From contig NC_057841.1 of the NCBI RefSeq assembly GCF_910594005.1, positions 16,291,001 to 16,355,000 of the forward strand: DNA of 64,000 nucleotides, in the 5' to 3' direction. The notes under the pieces are model-generated. The model ran no database searches. It saw only the letters and a list, made by a program, of their open reading frames with translations, and had not been told where the DNA came from. The translations under genes were made by a program, and so were the position numbers. This document shows, in pieces, positions 35,037-45,936 of the stretch. Numbering within the stretch: position 1 is the stretch's first letter; each line of letters opens with the position of its first letter. This DNA is from Cervus elaphus. Its lineage: Eukaryota; Chordata; Mammalia; Artiodactyla; Cervidae.

Positions 35037-35690
35037 TTATAGATTAGATAATTTTCTAGAGTTTCCATATAGATAGAATCATACAGTATGCACTTTTTTT
35101 TTTTGGCTCAGCATATCATATTTTCTGAGATTGCATTTATCAAGTTTTTGCTTCTTTGCACTGATGATTCATATCCCATTCATCTCTTGGTGAATTTTGT
35201 GGATGTTTTCAGATTTCCAGTATTTGCCTACTATGAACAAAGCTACCATAAGCATCCATACACACTTATGTGGTGGCTATTTTTATTACTCTCGGCTAAA
35301 TACGAAAAGTGAAATTGATGGTAGCTTGCTTTTTTTGTTGCTGTTGTTTTAGCTTTTGATGAAACCGTCAAACTATTTTCCATAGTTGTACCATTACAAA
35401 TCTCATCAGCCATTACCAGCATTTCTTTGATCCATATCTTCTCTAACTCTTGGGAGCAGTCATGATTGTTAATAGTTGTCATATAGCTGTGTAGTGATCT
35501 GATTTGTATGTGTGTATGTGTGTGCGTGTGTGTGTGTGTGTGTGGTTTTAATCTACAGTTCCCAGTGAGTGATGACATATGCAAATATACTCCCCCATAA
35601 TAATGTATGCAATTATAATTTCTGGATATTCTGTCTTTTCATCTGTAAAATATCTTTTAGCATGTTTTATTGGGTTATATCTCACATTTA
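35037..35690 (-). mobile_element. Old L1 3' region, antisense (right part)
   Basis: GAATCATACAGTATGCAC, TTTTCAGATTTCCAGTATTTGCC, ACTATGAACAAAGCTACCATAAGC and TTTTCCATAGTTGTACCATTAC appear in the order of antisense L1 3' sequence. The (TG)n tract at 35505-35544 interrupts the segment between GTGTAGTGATCTGATTTG and GTTTTAATC. Confidence 0.78.
35505..35544. repeat. (TG)n microsatellite grown inside L1
   Basis: About 40 bases of TG repeats with a few TA and CG interruptions, lying between two segments that are adjacent in L1. Confidence 0.9.
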
Positions 35691-38600
35691 GTAGGTTAGG
35701 ACTTGCTACCCAGTTATGGGTTATTTGCTTAGCAGACAGAGTCCAAATACCAGCAACTTGAGGGTCTGCCCTAGATTCAGAGAGCCAGCTCTCTGTAGGC
35801 CCCGCGTTTCTGTAATGCAACGTACAAACAAGCCACAGGGGATGGGTGTGCCCATGCTAGTCTGATGTGGAACACTTCAGTAGCGACATACATCTGAGAA
35901 CCCACCTAGGTTGGCTAAAGTTTGGTTAGATCTCGACTGCAATTTGACTTCTCCCTTCCAAGTATTATTTTCCTCTCTTCCTTTCAAAGGAACTGATCCT
36001 TGATTAGCATTCCAACAGCCATTTTAGCATCAGCTTCTAGAAAACTCAACCTATAACATGGCCTAAATGCTTCTCCTGTTTCATTTCATTCTTTGTGATT
36101 CTTTAAAGAATTTCATTTATGAGTGACATGATAACACTAAGCGACAAAAGTGACATGAAAGAAGTAAGTGACAAACAGCATGAGTGACAAATAAAACTAA
36201 ATGCTGCGCTTCTTCACAATTGGTTCCAACAGTCGAAAATCACAAACCACCAAGAACACTGCATAACCTTGGTTTTCCCAACCTTAACTGGAAATATGCT
36301 CTTTACCCATAAATAATAGAAAGTTTAACCAGCTATGAACTGTGCATTATTAAAAGTTCTAGTTTTTAAAACTTAAATGGCATAAACACTGGCATAGCTT
36401 CTTTGTAACATTTTGAAAACCCTGATTTTCATTTTTTCTCTTTTTCAGTGCTACTTAGAGCAATCTTTCACTGTCATGGGTTCACTACTCACACAAGAAA
36501 ATACATTTAGGCCTTAGCTATAACAAAAGCCAAAACAAAAGCAAAAGCAAACCTGCATTATTCTTTGCTTTACTTGTTGACAACGGCCAAGCTTGAACCT
36601 TGCCCAAGGCTGATGCTCAGACTCCATTTTCTCTGTTTGACAATGCCATCTCTAGTTTTGAAACTTCTCTTGCCTAACTTCCATCTCAGGATTTTGCTTC
36701 ACCCTTTTCTCCTTAATCCCTTGGCTCAGTTCCTGGGGTCAATCCTCATTCAGACCCCTGATGTGTGCCTCACCCAGTGGACTTTCATAATTTGGCACTT
36801 AAATCATGCCCAGGAAATGACAGTGAGCATATATATTAATAAAAATTACAGTCTCATTATGCCATTTGCAGTCAGTCACACTGATAAGCAGAAAGACAGA
36901 TTTGAAAGAACTTAGTCAATTACCATACTATCTGCATTTACATTAAGTAAATGTTCCTGCACCTTGAACATTATTTAATCTTACTGAACTCACTTTAATT
37001 GGTTCTGTAGCTCCAAGCACATCCTCTGTTTCATAACTAATATCCAGTCTCTTGATCTCAGCTAAACCCAGGCCATAAACCACAGACAGCAGGGCAGTGA
37101 AGGTAAGAGAAGATCCCAGAGCTGAAGAGACTAAAGAAGGAACAGAGGACAACTGTCAGAATTCCAGTCACTGCAAACAAACCTGAGAAGCCAAACTCCC
37201 CAAGTGCCCCCAAGCTTTCTGATCACAACCTCACACATAAGTACATCCACACAAACACGTGTGCACACACATATGCAGACAAGCACACATACATACGATC
37301 ATTTATAGAGTATTTCTTTCACATCAAGGAAACAAGCTTCCTGGATTAGCTGGGGAGAAAAATAGGATATTCAGAAGGTGTCAAGGAGAATAATAAACAG
37401 GAGAAAAATTTATTTTGCATCTAAAACACATGTTTTGTTCCTTCTGAAGGGATATCAGAAAAAGAGAGACAGATACCCCTTACGCAGTGACCTTTGTATA
37501 AGGGCATAAAGAGTTCTCAGCAGCAGCGTTATTCCCTGAGTGCTATTCTCTCATACTAAATTACCACCTGAAATTCACCTTTCCTTTATCCTCCCTCTGC
37601 AGAACCTCAGAGGTGAGCCTGGGTACTGCTGACGCGGCAGGTATGATGCAGTCAGTAAAATGCTTCACAACAAGCACGCTTACCCATTGACCTTCATCGC
37701 TCCTTTGGAGGAAGCATCTGGCAGCTTTGTATTACAATATGGGCAAAGCATTGTGCGCAGCCCTAGGACTTCTCCCCGTCATGTCAGAAACCCCCCTTAG
37801 CAAAAATTAATGAAGGAGGAAATGGGGCATGAGGCCTGACTACACTGCTATCCCTCAAAATGAGCATTGAAGGCTCTGAGTCATGTTAAACATAAGCAAC
37901 TTAAAGAGACATTGCCTGTCACCCATCGTCATTTTTGTGAAACGGATTTTCATAGGAAATACAATCTGATTAGCCTGGAAAGACAGAGTTTATGTACATG
38001 CCACAACATGGGCTAGACTGAGTCTCTAAAAAGGTTCTTTTGGTACTGTTTGCACACAAAGCAAGTATTCTGGTTCCCTGACTTTTGAGTTGTTTGTTAT
38101 TAACATGCCCCTGCTATGTACCATTCTAAAACTGGCATTTGACTTTTAAAAAGTTCCCCTAATATTGGGGCCATTCAAACTGAAATTATGAACACTCTAG
38201 GCTCCCAAACACTCTCCCGGGAGAGCCTGAGAACCCTCAACCTGAGACAAAATGCATCTGTGAAACCAACAGGTTTTGAGCTACTGCTGAGGCCTAGATG
38301 CTGGAAAGAGACAATGTAAGGCGATCGAACTAATATATTTTGTTAAAGTGAGAGCTGAAAATTCTGGTGATTACTCACTCTACTTCTAACAGAAGCATTA
38401 TTTAATTGTAACAAATTCACTTGAGTTGGTTTTTAATTGAATTACTCAATGTTGGAAGGTGGTTCTCCATGGGTCTCTCACATTCTACAAGTCTAAGAAG
38501 CCAACCGCCAACTGTTCTTTGTTCCAGACTGTCTTTACAAGGTTGCTGGTAGAGCAACAGCCTTCAGAAATAGAGATGTGCACTCTTTGGTTGGCAAAGG

Positions 38601-38736
38601 ATACATATTCTTACTCTGTAGTATAATAGAGATAACCTCTTCCTCCAGAGCAAAGGCCAGTCATGCTGATGCTATTAATATTTAGAAAAGATCTGAAATC
38701 TCAAACCTCAGGTTCCTCTCCTGGTCCTTATCATAG
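35691..38736. other. Long repeat-poor unique stretch
   Basis: About 3 kb without a ruminant repeat. It has an AAAAGC-rich bit near 36523-36553 and a CA/CACA-rich bit at 37213-37300. The 116-codon plus frame 36565-36915 has hydrophobic leucine-rich codons but no recognisable domain or splice context. I call nothing here. Confidence 0.5.
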
Positions 38737-39306
38737 TGAAAGGTTGTTGCTGAACGATGAGACGCGGGATTCTTGGCCTCCAGAGGAGACGAATTCAATC
38801 CGGGGCCAGAGACAAGACTGGATCGCTCAGAGCTTTTGTGTAATAAACTTTTATTAAAGTATAAAGGAGATAGAGAAAGCTTCTGACATAGGCATCAGAA
38901 GGGGGCAAAAGAGTACCCCCTTGCTAGTATTAGCAATGGAGTTATATACTCTCCAATGAATCCAAAGAATATCTGGAGGCTGCAAAGACCTCACCAGACC
39001 CACTCCCATAATTTACATTTTAAGATAACAGAGTTGGCCAGAAGGTTTAATCCAAAGATTGTCCTCAGGCAGGATACATCCTTGTAAAGACCAGACCTAC
39101 TCCCATAATTTATGTTTTAAGATAACAGAATTAGCCAGAGGGTTTAATCCAAAGACTGTCCTCAGGCAGGATACATTAATCCTAAGGAATGTAGAGGGAA
39201 AAAAGTAAAAAAGTTTGTCCTTTCTTCCTCCTTGAATATCCCAGACCTTTCTCTCCTTGGGGACCCCTAGACTTCTTATCAACCTGCCTAGGAAATGACT
39301 CTCTCA
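38737..39306 (-). mobile_element. Solo LTR of an endogenous retrovirus, antisense
   Basis: On the minus strand it begins TGAGAGAGTCATTTCC at 39306 and ends CAACAACCTTTCA at 38737, giving canonical TG...CA ends. An AATAAA lies in the CTTTAATAAAAG stretch near 38850, followed by a U5-like CTTGTCTCTGGCCCCGG. U3 contains two tandem copies of a roughly 102-bp unit (38984-39085 and 39086-39187). ATAG occurs immediately on both sides (38733-38736, 39307-39310), a candidate 4-bp target duplication. No internal retroviral sequence adjoins it, so this is a solo LTR left by recombination. It resembles the bovine BTLTR1 group from memory. Confidence 0.88.
38984..39187. repeat. Two ~102-bp tandem units within the LTR U3
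   Basis: Each unit begins AAAGACC and contains ACTCCCATAATTTA, TTTTAAGATAACAGA and GTCCTCAGGCAGGATACAT. They differ by scattered substitutions. U3 repeats of this kind often carry enhancer activity in retroviral LTRs. Confidence 0.9.
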
Positions 39307-40856
39307 ATAGCACCTGAAGTAACTGAGGCTGAAGAACTGGCACAGACAGGCCCACGCTCGCGCTGCTATTTCGGCTGAGTAGTAACCCATTTTTCTTCCC
39401 TGACCTGGGGTTTGTGGCTACTACTGCCATCACTGAAAGCAGAGTAAACAAGCTGTGTGTTTGAAAGTGGAATAAAATCATACACTTTTCCACTTTCTTG
39501 ATGGATTTAATGATGAAGATGGAATTATGAGAGTGATACGATTTTTTTAAAAAGGAAGTATTAGAATCTGGTGGGTCAGTTAATGAGATCTGAGGGAAGT
39601 CCTTGGGAAACAGTAGCAAACATTTTAACAAAATTGTGCGGTCCAGTGGCAAGTAAAGGGTTCTGTACTTTATTGCCAGTTAAAGAAGGGGGAGGTTGGG
39701 GAGGTGGTTACAGGCAGGGAACCCGAGAGCTACCTGAACTGTGCCCCAGTGGCAGCTGCCCTAACTACCCTTTGGGTGGGGAGCTTCTTTGCCAATCTGT
39801 TCCATCAACTAATATAGCCAGATAAAATCCAAGGACACACTCTCCAACTGAAATTTCCTGAGATTATGGGAGTGGGTGCGAAGTACTTAACCCCTCTGGC
39901 AGTCAAGGAAAAACTGCCTTCTTATCATCAGCTGCAACAACTTTCCCTAAAATGTGTCCCAGATGAACAGCAGGTTCCTTCTTGCTTTAGGACCAGAGTT
40001 ACAGAAATGTGCTTCCACACTGAGCATAAAATGGGGGAAACGTGTGACAACTATGAATGAAAACCAAGAGAATCATCAGAATTTTGTCTGTGGCTGGTGA
40101 GATGAGGAAGCTGGGCACATAATCCTGTTAAAGAATACTGGAAACAGCTGAGCTGTCTTGCAGCTCCCGCATCTATCATGTCTGTTACGGCAATCTCAGA
40201 TACATTCAGAGAAAGTGATAAACAGTCTCAGAGTTCTGTGCAGTGGGACTTGTTACAAGGAAGCTGTGCTTCTATTTGGGAGATTTACCTGAAACAAACT
40301 CCTGCAGGAAACCACAGATGAGGCAGTGACTAATATTCTGGGGCCCTGACAGCCTGGGACTGAGTTTTCAGGACCGATGAAGGTGCCGCCTATGGAATGA
40401 GAAAGTGACTCAAAGAAATCTAGAAAAATTCTTAAAGTCAGTCTCAGCATCCTGAAAAACCTCTCTAGCCTGGGGAGAGAACTCAGACGCTGTTACCATC
40501 ACAATGGGACAGGAGATGCTTCAGATGTAGGCAAACTCCTCAGAGAAACTCACCTCTTATGAACCAAGCCTGTCAGCCAGAAGCTCCATAACCTCATTCA
40601 AAAGTAGAATGTGGATGTAAATGTTGAGCCAGAGACTTTGAAGGCTGAAACAGCCAGGGAGATCTTACTGCACAAAGCAGAACATTAAGCAGGCTCAAAT
40701 ACTGGAAGACGGGTTGACTCACGAGCTGTCAGCACAGCTGTGGCTAAAAACAAAAAGTAAATACAAATTGCAATGGCAAGGTAGCACTTTCTTCCTATGT
40801 GTCACCAAGCTCTCCCATTCCTCCCCTGACCTCAACTGGTTCTAAGGAGAACAAAG
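39307..40856. other. Moderate-GC stretch, unassigned
   Basis: More GC-rich than most of the window, with several frames (for example minus 39182-39652, 156 codons, which ends inside the LTR) but no recognisable domain. Part could be decayed retroviral sequence leading to the pol fossil further right; I cannot show this. Confidence 0.4.
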
Positions 40857-41228
40857 ATGACTAGAAGAGAGGCTGGTGTCTGCATTATCCCTAGAGAGAT
40901 CAAAGACCATACGAACCCTTCTAAGTATCTGGGGGCTTTGAGGGAGGAGACAATCTGTCACGGCTTTAATGGATATGTGCACCCCAACCACAGCGCTGTC
41001 CAGACCACAGATGGAAAAGGCATCCAGACTCGACTAAATGGTTTGAGCACAGCAGTGAAGAAAAGCCTCCATGACCTCTTGGTGGGATGTGGTGGTCTGC
41101 TGTTTCTCACTAGAAGCAGAGTAGGGACTGGGGTTCTGTGTGTACCACCCCAGCACATAAATGGCGGGGGAGGTTTTCTGGGTCAGAAAAAGTACAGGAA
41201 AAATGCAACATCTAAATCACTTCCCTAA
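40857..41228 (+). other. Open frame of 123 codons, unrecognised
   Basis: Open from an ATG to a TAA with mixed composition and no low-complexity bias. Glycine- and histidine-containing, with no transmembrane segment or motif I can name. It lies about 630 bases before the pol fossil on the same strand, so it may be a decayed piece of the same retroviral element, but no gag, protease or envelope signature is visible. It could also be chance. Confidence 0.25.
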
Positions 41229-41473
41229 ACGCCCCCCTTTCATTTGCAATCAGTGGTTGTTCAGTCTTTAGCACAAGGGCCGGTTCCCTCGATGTTTGAA
41301 GCTTTCATCATGCACATGGCATCTTGTTGGTTGGCAAGGCAGAATTTGGTCTCAAAAGCTTTGACTGTGCTATTACACTACCACCTGCAAAAGCAGCTAA
41401 TAGACCCTGACATATTGCAGGTACCTGCCTGACAACTTAAATGTCTTGGGATGATGTGAATGAATTAAAAGCC

Positions 41474-41852
41474 CTGATGCTTTTGAACTGTGGTGCTGGA
41501 GAAGACTCTTGAGAGTCCCTTGGACTGCAAGCAGATCAAACCAGTCAATCCTAAAGGAAATCAACTCTGAATATTCATTGGGAGGACTGATGTTGAAACT
41601 GAAGCTCCAATACCTTGACCACCTGATGTGAAGAGACAGCTCATTGGAAAAGACCCTGATGCTGGGAAAGATTGAAAGCAAAAGGAGAAGAGGGTAGCAG
41701 AGGATAAGATGGTTAGATAGCATCATTAACTCAAAGGCCATGAATTTGAGCAATTCCAGGAGATAGTGAAGGACAGGGAAAAAAGCCTGGTGTGCTGCAG
41801 TCCATGGGGTTGCAGAGAGTCAGACACAACTTAGAGCCTAAACAGCAACAAT
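41474..41852 (+). mobile_element. BovB 3' end, sense, 5'-truncated
   Basis: CTGATGCTTTTGAACTGTGGTGCTGGAG through AAGACCCTGATGCTGGGAAAGATTG to AGAGAGTCAGACACAACTTAGAGCC. It covers the C-terminal coding part and 3' end. Diverged (for example GATGTGAAGAGACAGCTC), with the terminal CTGAACTGAA repeat replaced by CTAAACAGCAACAA. No clear duplication was found. Confidence 0.93.
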
Positions 41853-41859
41853 CTTTCAA

Positions 41860-42291
41860 GGACAAATTGCTGCTCATCAGCCCCCTACCACCACACTGGA
41901 GACCCAGCATCTTCTCAGTCTCTGGGTACTAGAGACAAAATGTGCTTAACACTGACATTCTCCTCGATCTTTCATACTGAACAATGTACACGTCAGCACC
42001 CTTTGTGTGGACCCAAACCAGGTGCCTGCATCAGAAGTGATCCATGAAACTATGGCACAGTCTCTGCCTCTGTGCCTCCACAGTGCTAATGGCTCCTTTG
42101 AGCTTTGAGTCTCTATGACCGATGACTGCCAACTGGGCCTTAGTCAAAAGACTGCATCCTCAATGCAGGCGCAACCCTTGGATTTTGGCCTCACTGGACT
42201 CATGAGTCAACTGCCAGGATTACTCCTTTTGAAAAGCGGTTATTAGCTCTCCACTGGGTTCACGCTGAAGCCTGCCTTTGGTATGAGTTGC
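41860..42291 (+). pseudogene. Fossil ERV pol, RT connection region (left part)
   Basis: Near 42223-42290 an open segment reads Thr-Pro-Phe-Glu-Lys-Arg-Leu-Leu-Ala-Leu-His-Trp and then His-Ala-Glu-Ala, the conserved pattern at the end of retroviral RT or connection domains just before RNase H. Sequence to the left has several stops and shifts, and I cannot follow the RT core in it. A SINE (42292-42475) follows and splits the element. Confidence 0.55.
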
Positions 42292-42475
42292 AAGCATGTG
42301 TGCTCACTCATGTCCAGCTCTTTGTGACCACATGGACTATATAGCTCATCAGGCTCCTCTGTCCATGGGATTTCCCAGGCAAGATAACCGGACTGGGTTG
42401 CCAGTTTCTTTTCCAGCGCAATCTTCGACCCAGGAATCTAACCCGCACAGATTCTCTTACTGCCGAGCCACCTCA
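42292..42475 (-). mobile_element. Bov-tA SINE, antisense, inserted in the ERV pol fossil
   Basis: GCTCACTCATGTCCAGCTCTTTGTGACC to CTTACTGCCGAGCCACC. Diverged and partly deleted. Retroviral-type coding traces continue on both sides, which makes the SINE the later arrival. Confidence 0.9.
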
Positions 42476-42489
42476 ACCTCCTGCTTGGT

Positions 42490-43550
42490 GTGGGTTAACT
42501 TGAACTAAATAACTCACAAAGTGGGAAGAATCCAACAAGCCTCACTGGACAATTGGAAATGTTACACTTAACAATGCAGCTATTCTGGCCTGGGCCCCCA
42601 TCTCTCTGCTTTACTGGAAAAGTGGCAACAACCACCACCTTGGGAGCAATTTCATTCCCCACACCAGTGCCTCATGGGAAAGCTGTTGAGTCCATTGATT
42701 CACAGAGGTTCCCCTAAATGTCTGGGCCTGGCTCACTGATGGTTTGGCTGAGCTGAAAGCTGACGGCACTGACTGGGCTCTGTGCATCTGTTCAACCTCA
42801 GTGCTAGCAGTGAAGAACAGAAAATGGTGCGATCGCTCTTCACAGTGAACATGGCCATCTTTCATATATCTGGCCAATGCTCACCTTGATAAAATGTGTT
42901 ACAATTTCACTGAAGCCTGGGTGGTGGCCACTTGGAAAGCTACAGACTGGCAGATAATACCCTCCTCTTTAGGGCCATGAACTGCAGGAACTAATCACAG
43001 CTACTGATCGAACCATCTGGATTCTTCATGCAAATGCCCAAGCTAAGTGCCCTTTTTCTGATGAGACCAACGGAAATTAAGCTGCTGCTTGAGCCTGCGT
43101 CACACACACAAAAACGACCTTTCCGCCTGAGCACAGCAACACATTCTCTATCACAGACTGCTTCTGATGCAGAGATACTGCTCCGTGCCAGAGCCCTGAC
43201 TTCTGGAAAGGGCTGACCCCTTCACCTTACAGTCACGGAGGCCACCTCCGTGAGGTACTGCGCCTGTCTGACCATAGTCGATTGACTACACCACACTTTA
43301 GAACCCCTCTCAGGATTATCAGCAGCATCTCAACATAGTTGACACCTTTGCAGGTTATGCTGCTGCTGGTCCAAAAACCAACCCTGACCACACCACTGTG
43401 GTCCATGAAACTGACAAGCGCCATGTGTCTGGCATAACAAACCACTTGCAATGTGATGATAGTGAGAATTTTATCACAAAATCCACGGGGCAATGAACTT
43501 TCCTGGCTCTCAACCATCCACAGATACCTCTGGGTTTTGTGCATTTAGCA
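42490..43550 (+). pseudogene. Fossil ERV pol, RNase H and integrase
   Basis: Near 42734 a frame reads Trp-Leu-Thr-Asp-Gly with Lys-Ala-Asp-Gly-Thr-Asp-Trp-Ala shortly after, the entry to a retroviral RNase H. Near 42905 Phe-Thr-Glu-Ala-Trp-Val-Val-Ala resembles the later RNase H strand where Asp-Ser-Trp-Ala-Val-Ala is usual, the catalytic Asp being changed. Near 43270-43370 are Ile-Asp-Tyr and Val-Asp-Thr-Phe-Ala-Gly-Tyr-Ala, the integrase core. Multiple in-frame stops (for example in 42822-42850 and 42972-43030) make it non-functional. No flanking LTR pair is visible. The general features suggest an old class III or class I element. Confidence 0.6.
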
Positions 43551-43606
43551 TTGTTACTACTTACTTTAGCTATTCTAATATTTTAGCCATTGACCATAAT
43601 TTGATT

Positions 43607-43825
43607 AATCCTCCCCGTTGGCTCAGCAGGTAAAGAATCTATCTGCAGTGCAGGAGAAGTAAAGTGATGTGAGCTCAATCCCTGGGTCGGGGAGATCCCC
43701 TGGAGGAGGAAACGACAGCCCACTCCAATATGCTTGCCTGAAAAATCCCATGGACAGAGGAATCTGGCAGGCTACAGTCCATGGGGTCGCAAAGAGTTGG
43801 ACATAACTGAGTGACTAAGCAGCAG
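43607..43825 (+). mobile_element. Bov-tA SINE with 12-bp TSD
   Basis: CCCGTTGGCTCAGCAGGTAAAG through ATAACTGAGTGACTAAGCAGCAG, between exact CATAATTTGATT copies at 43595-43606 and 43826-43837. Confidence 0.96.
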
Positions 43826-43937
43826 CATAATTTGATTGTCGTTCACTTTAAATTTACCTTATGGCTGCTGCTCTCTCTCCTGGATATCCTTCAATTGCAT
43901 ATCACTATACCTTTATCCAAAGTAAATTATATCCCGG

Positions 43938-44069
43938 TCTGCTGCTGCTAAGTCACTTCAGTCGTGTCCAACTCTGTGCGACCCCACAGACGGCAGCCCA
44001 CCAGGATCCGCCGTCCCTGGGGTTCTCCAGGCAAGAACACTGGAGTGGGTTGCCATTGCCTTCTCTGAT
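43938..44069 (-). mobile_element. Bov-A2 SINE, half element, antisense
   Basis: GGTCTGCTGCTGCTAAGTCAC, CGTGTCCAACTCTGTGCGACCCC and CCAGGCAAGAACACTGGAGTGGG mark the right-hand monomer of Bov-A2. It stops at TTGCCTTCTCTG, where the linker to the second monomer would begin. Confidence 0.9.
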
Positions 44070-44981
44070 ATCCTGGCCATGTGTATACAAATACATGAAT
44101 TTGTATTTTCCTATACAATCTTCTTTATATAATAATGTTTACCAATTGCTTGGTAAGACTTCAGAAAAATTAAAGGCATAAGTGTGTGTACGTATTAATA
44201 TAAATCTCAAGTGATTCAAAAATAATCTAGTTTCTCAACTGCATCACTGCCTTGTTACCAGATGCTACCACATGATTTGGTTAATCTATCTTAGTCTTAG
44301 AAAATATCTTCTCCTAGGCAACTGTATGTTGATAAAGAAAGGTTATCATACCGGGATATTAGATGTCTTACTTGAAAGCACAGGATCACACCAAAAAAGA
44401 CCAGTCTACTCTTAATAATGGAACTATTAACACAGAAGACACATAGGCTATAGTTAGGACTCATTCTAAATACCAGTGATGGGTAATATGTGATAGAAGA
44501 GAAAGAATAATAACTAATGTCTATATAATTATTTATATATAATAGTAATGTGTTAGTATTATATAAATTAATATTTATATTACAATTTAGAGATTGGATA
44601 TCTTTTTTATAAATTAACTTTTTTAAGCCTTTCCAATATTTTTTTTTAATTAATGACACTTTAAAGATCAGGGAAATCAACTTCAGAGAAACTGAATGGT
44701 CTGTTAAGTCACATCAGATCATGACCCAAGCCCCAACTGAACTGCAGATCTATTGAATGCCAAATCTATATTGATAAGTGAGAGAGAAGAGAGAAGTTCC
44801 TGTCTCCGGCCTCTTTCTTCTTCCTTTGCCGAGTTTACTGCTTCATGAGGGTGATCAACTGTTCCACCAGATTCATAAAAGTCCTCCCTAAAACTGGGTG
44901 AGCAAATATAATTTGGCACATTATTATTATGACATAAGCAAAGATCAAGATAAAAGGTGATGTGGTTAATAAATTTTTCAT
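44070..44981. other. AT-rich stretch, nothing identified
   Basis: Includes strongly AT-rich sequence at 44515-44660. A 127-codon minus frame (44297-44680) is Ile-, Asn- and Tyr-rich, typical of AT-rich chance frames. Confidence 0.55.
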
Positions 44982-45446
44982 TTCAGTTCAGTTCAGTTGC
45001 TCAGTCATGTCTGACTCTTTGCGACCCCATGAATCACAGCACGCCAGGCCTCTCTGTCCATCACCAACTCCCAGAGTTTACCCAAACCCTTGTCCATTGA
45101 GTCGGTGATGCCATCCAACCGTCTCATCCTCTGTCGTCCCCTTCTCCTCCTGCCCTCAATCTTTCCCAGCATCAGGGTCTTTTCAAATGAGTCAGCTCTT
45201 TGCATGAGGTGGCCAAAGTATTGGAGTTTCAGCTTCAGCATCAGTCCTTCCAATGAACACCCAGGACTGATCTCCTTTAGGATGGACTGCTTGGATCTCC
45301 TTGCAGCCCAAGGGACTCTCAAGAGTCTTCTCCAACACCACAGTTCAAAAGCATCAATTCTTTGGCACTCAGCTTTCTTTATAGTCCAACTCTCACATCC
45401 ATACATGACCACTGGAAAAACCATAGCCTTGACTAGATGGACCTAT
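44982..45446 (-). mobile_element. BovB 3' end, antisense, 5'-truncated
   Basis: CAGTTCAGTTCAGTTGCTCAG terminus through GGATGGACTGCTTGGATCTCC to CTTGACTAGATGGACCT. The minus-strand frame 45424-45005 (139 codons) is the intact C-terminal end of the BovB polyprotein, so this copy is relatively little diverged. Confidence 0.96.
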
Positions 45447-45811
45447 CTAAGAGGTAACCAATTTTACATATCTTAGCTTCAATTCAAAGGTGGTAGATAA
45501 AAAAAAAATTAAGAAAAAAAAAAAAAGATTTAAAATGTTTCAGCCTGATCATAAAGTCTTATGTTGATAGGTTGACGTCCTTGGCCAGGCAGAGGAGGGA
45601 CAATTTCAAGTATCTGGAAATGAAAAATTACCCTCTTGATCGGGAATGTGATGAACCTCTGACTTTCTTTTGATACTCTTAACTATAACGTGGTTTACAA
45701 AGTAAAATAAAATGTTTTTTGAGAGGAGAACCGTACGTGGCAGTTTAGCTTTAAAACAAGACAAAACTCAGTGTGCTCTTGGATACGCACTTGGTAAAAG
45801 TTACTGCTGTG

Positions 45812-45936
45812 GTCCTTTAGTCACTAAGTCATGTCCGACTGTTTGCGACCCCATGGACTGCAGCACGCCAGGCTTCCCTATCCTTCACTATCTCCCTGAG
45901 TTTGCTCAAACTCATGTCCATTGAGTTAGTGAGTTC
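45812..45936 (-). mobile_element. Short BovB 3' fragment, antisense, variant subfamily
   Basis: CTTTAGTCACTAAGTCATGTCC, CAGCACGCCAGGCTTCCCTATCC and CCTGAGTTTGCTCAAACTCATGTCC. It shares the GGCTTCCC-T-TCCTTCACTA and CCTGAGTTTGCTCAAA variant with the copy at 55419-55532, unlike the CAGTTCAG-ending copies, which indicates a second BovB lineage. Confidence 0.85.

Noticed and set aside
38212..38225. Perfect palindrome CTCTCCCGGGAGAG
   Set aside because: A 14-base palindrome is expected by chance a few times in a window this size and has no further context.
39182..39652. 156-codon minus-strand frame near the LTR
   Set aside because: It straddles the LTR edge and lacks any retroviral or cellular motif, so a chance frame is most likely.
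45005..45424. 139-codon intact minus-strand frame as a gene
   Set aside because: It is the C-terminal end of the BovB polyprotein in a truncated copy, without promoter or start of its own.
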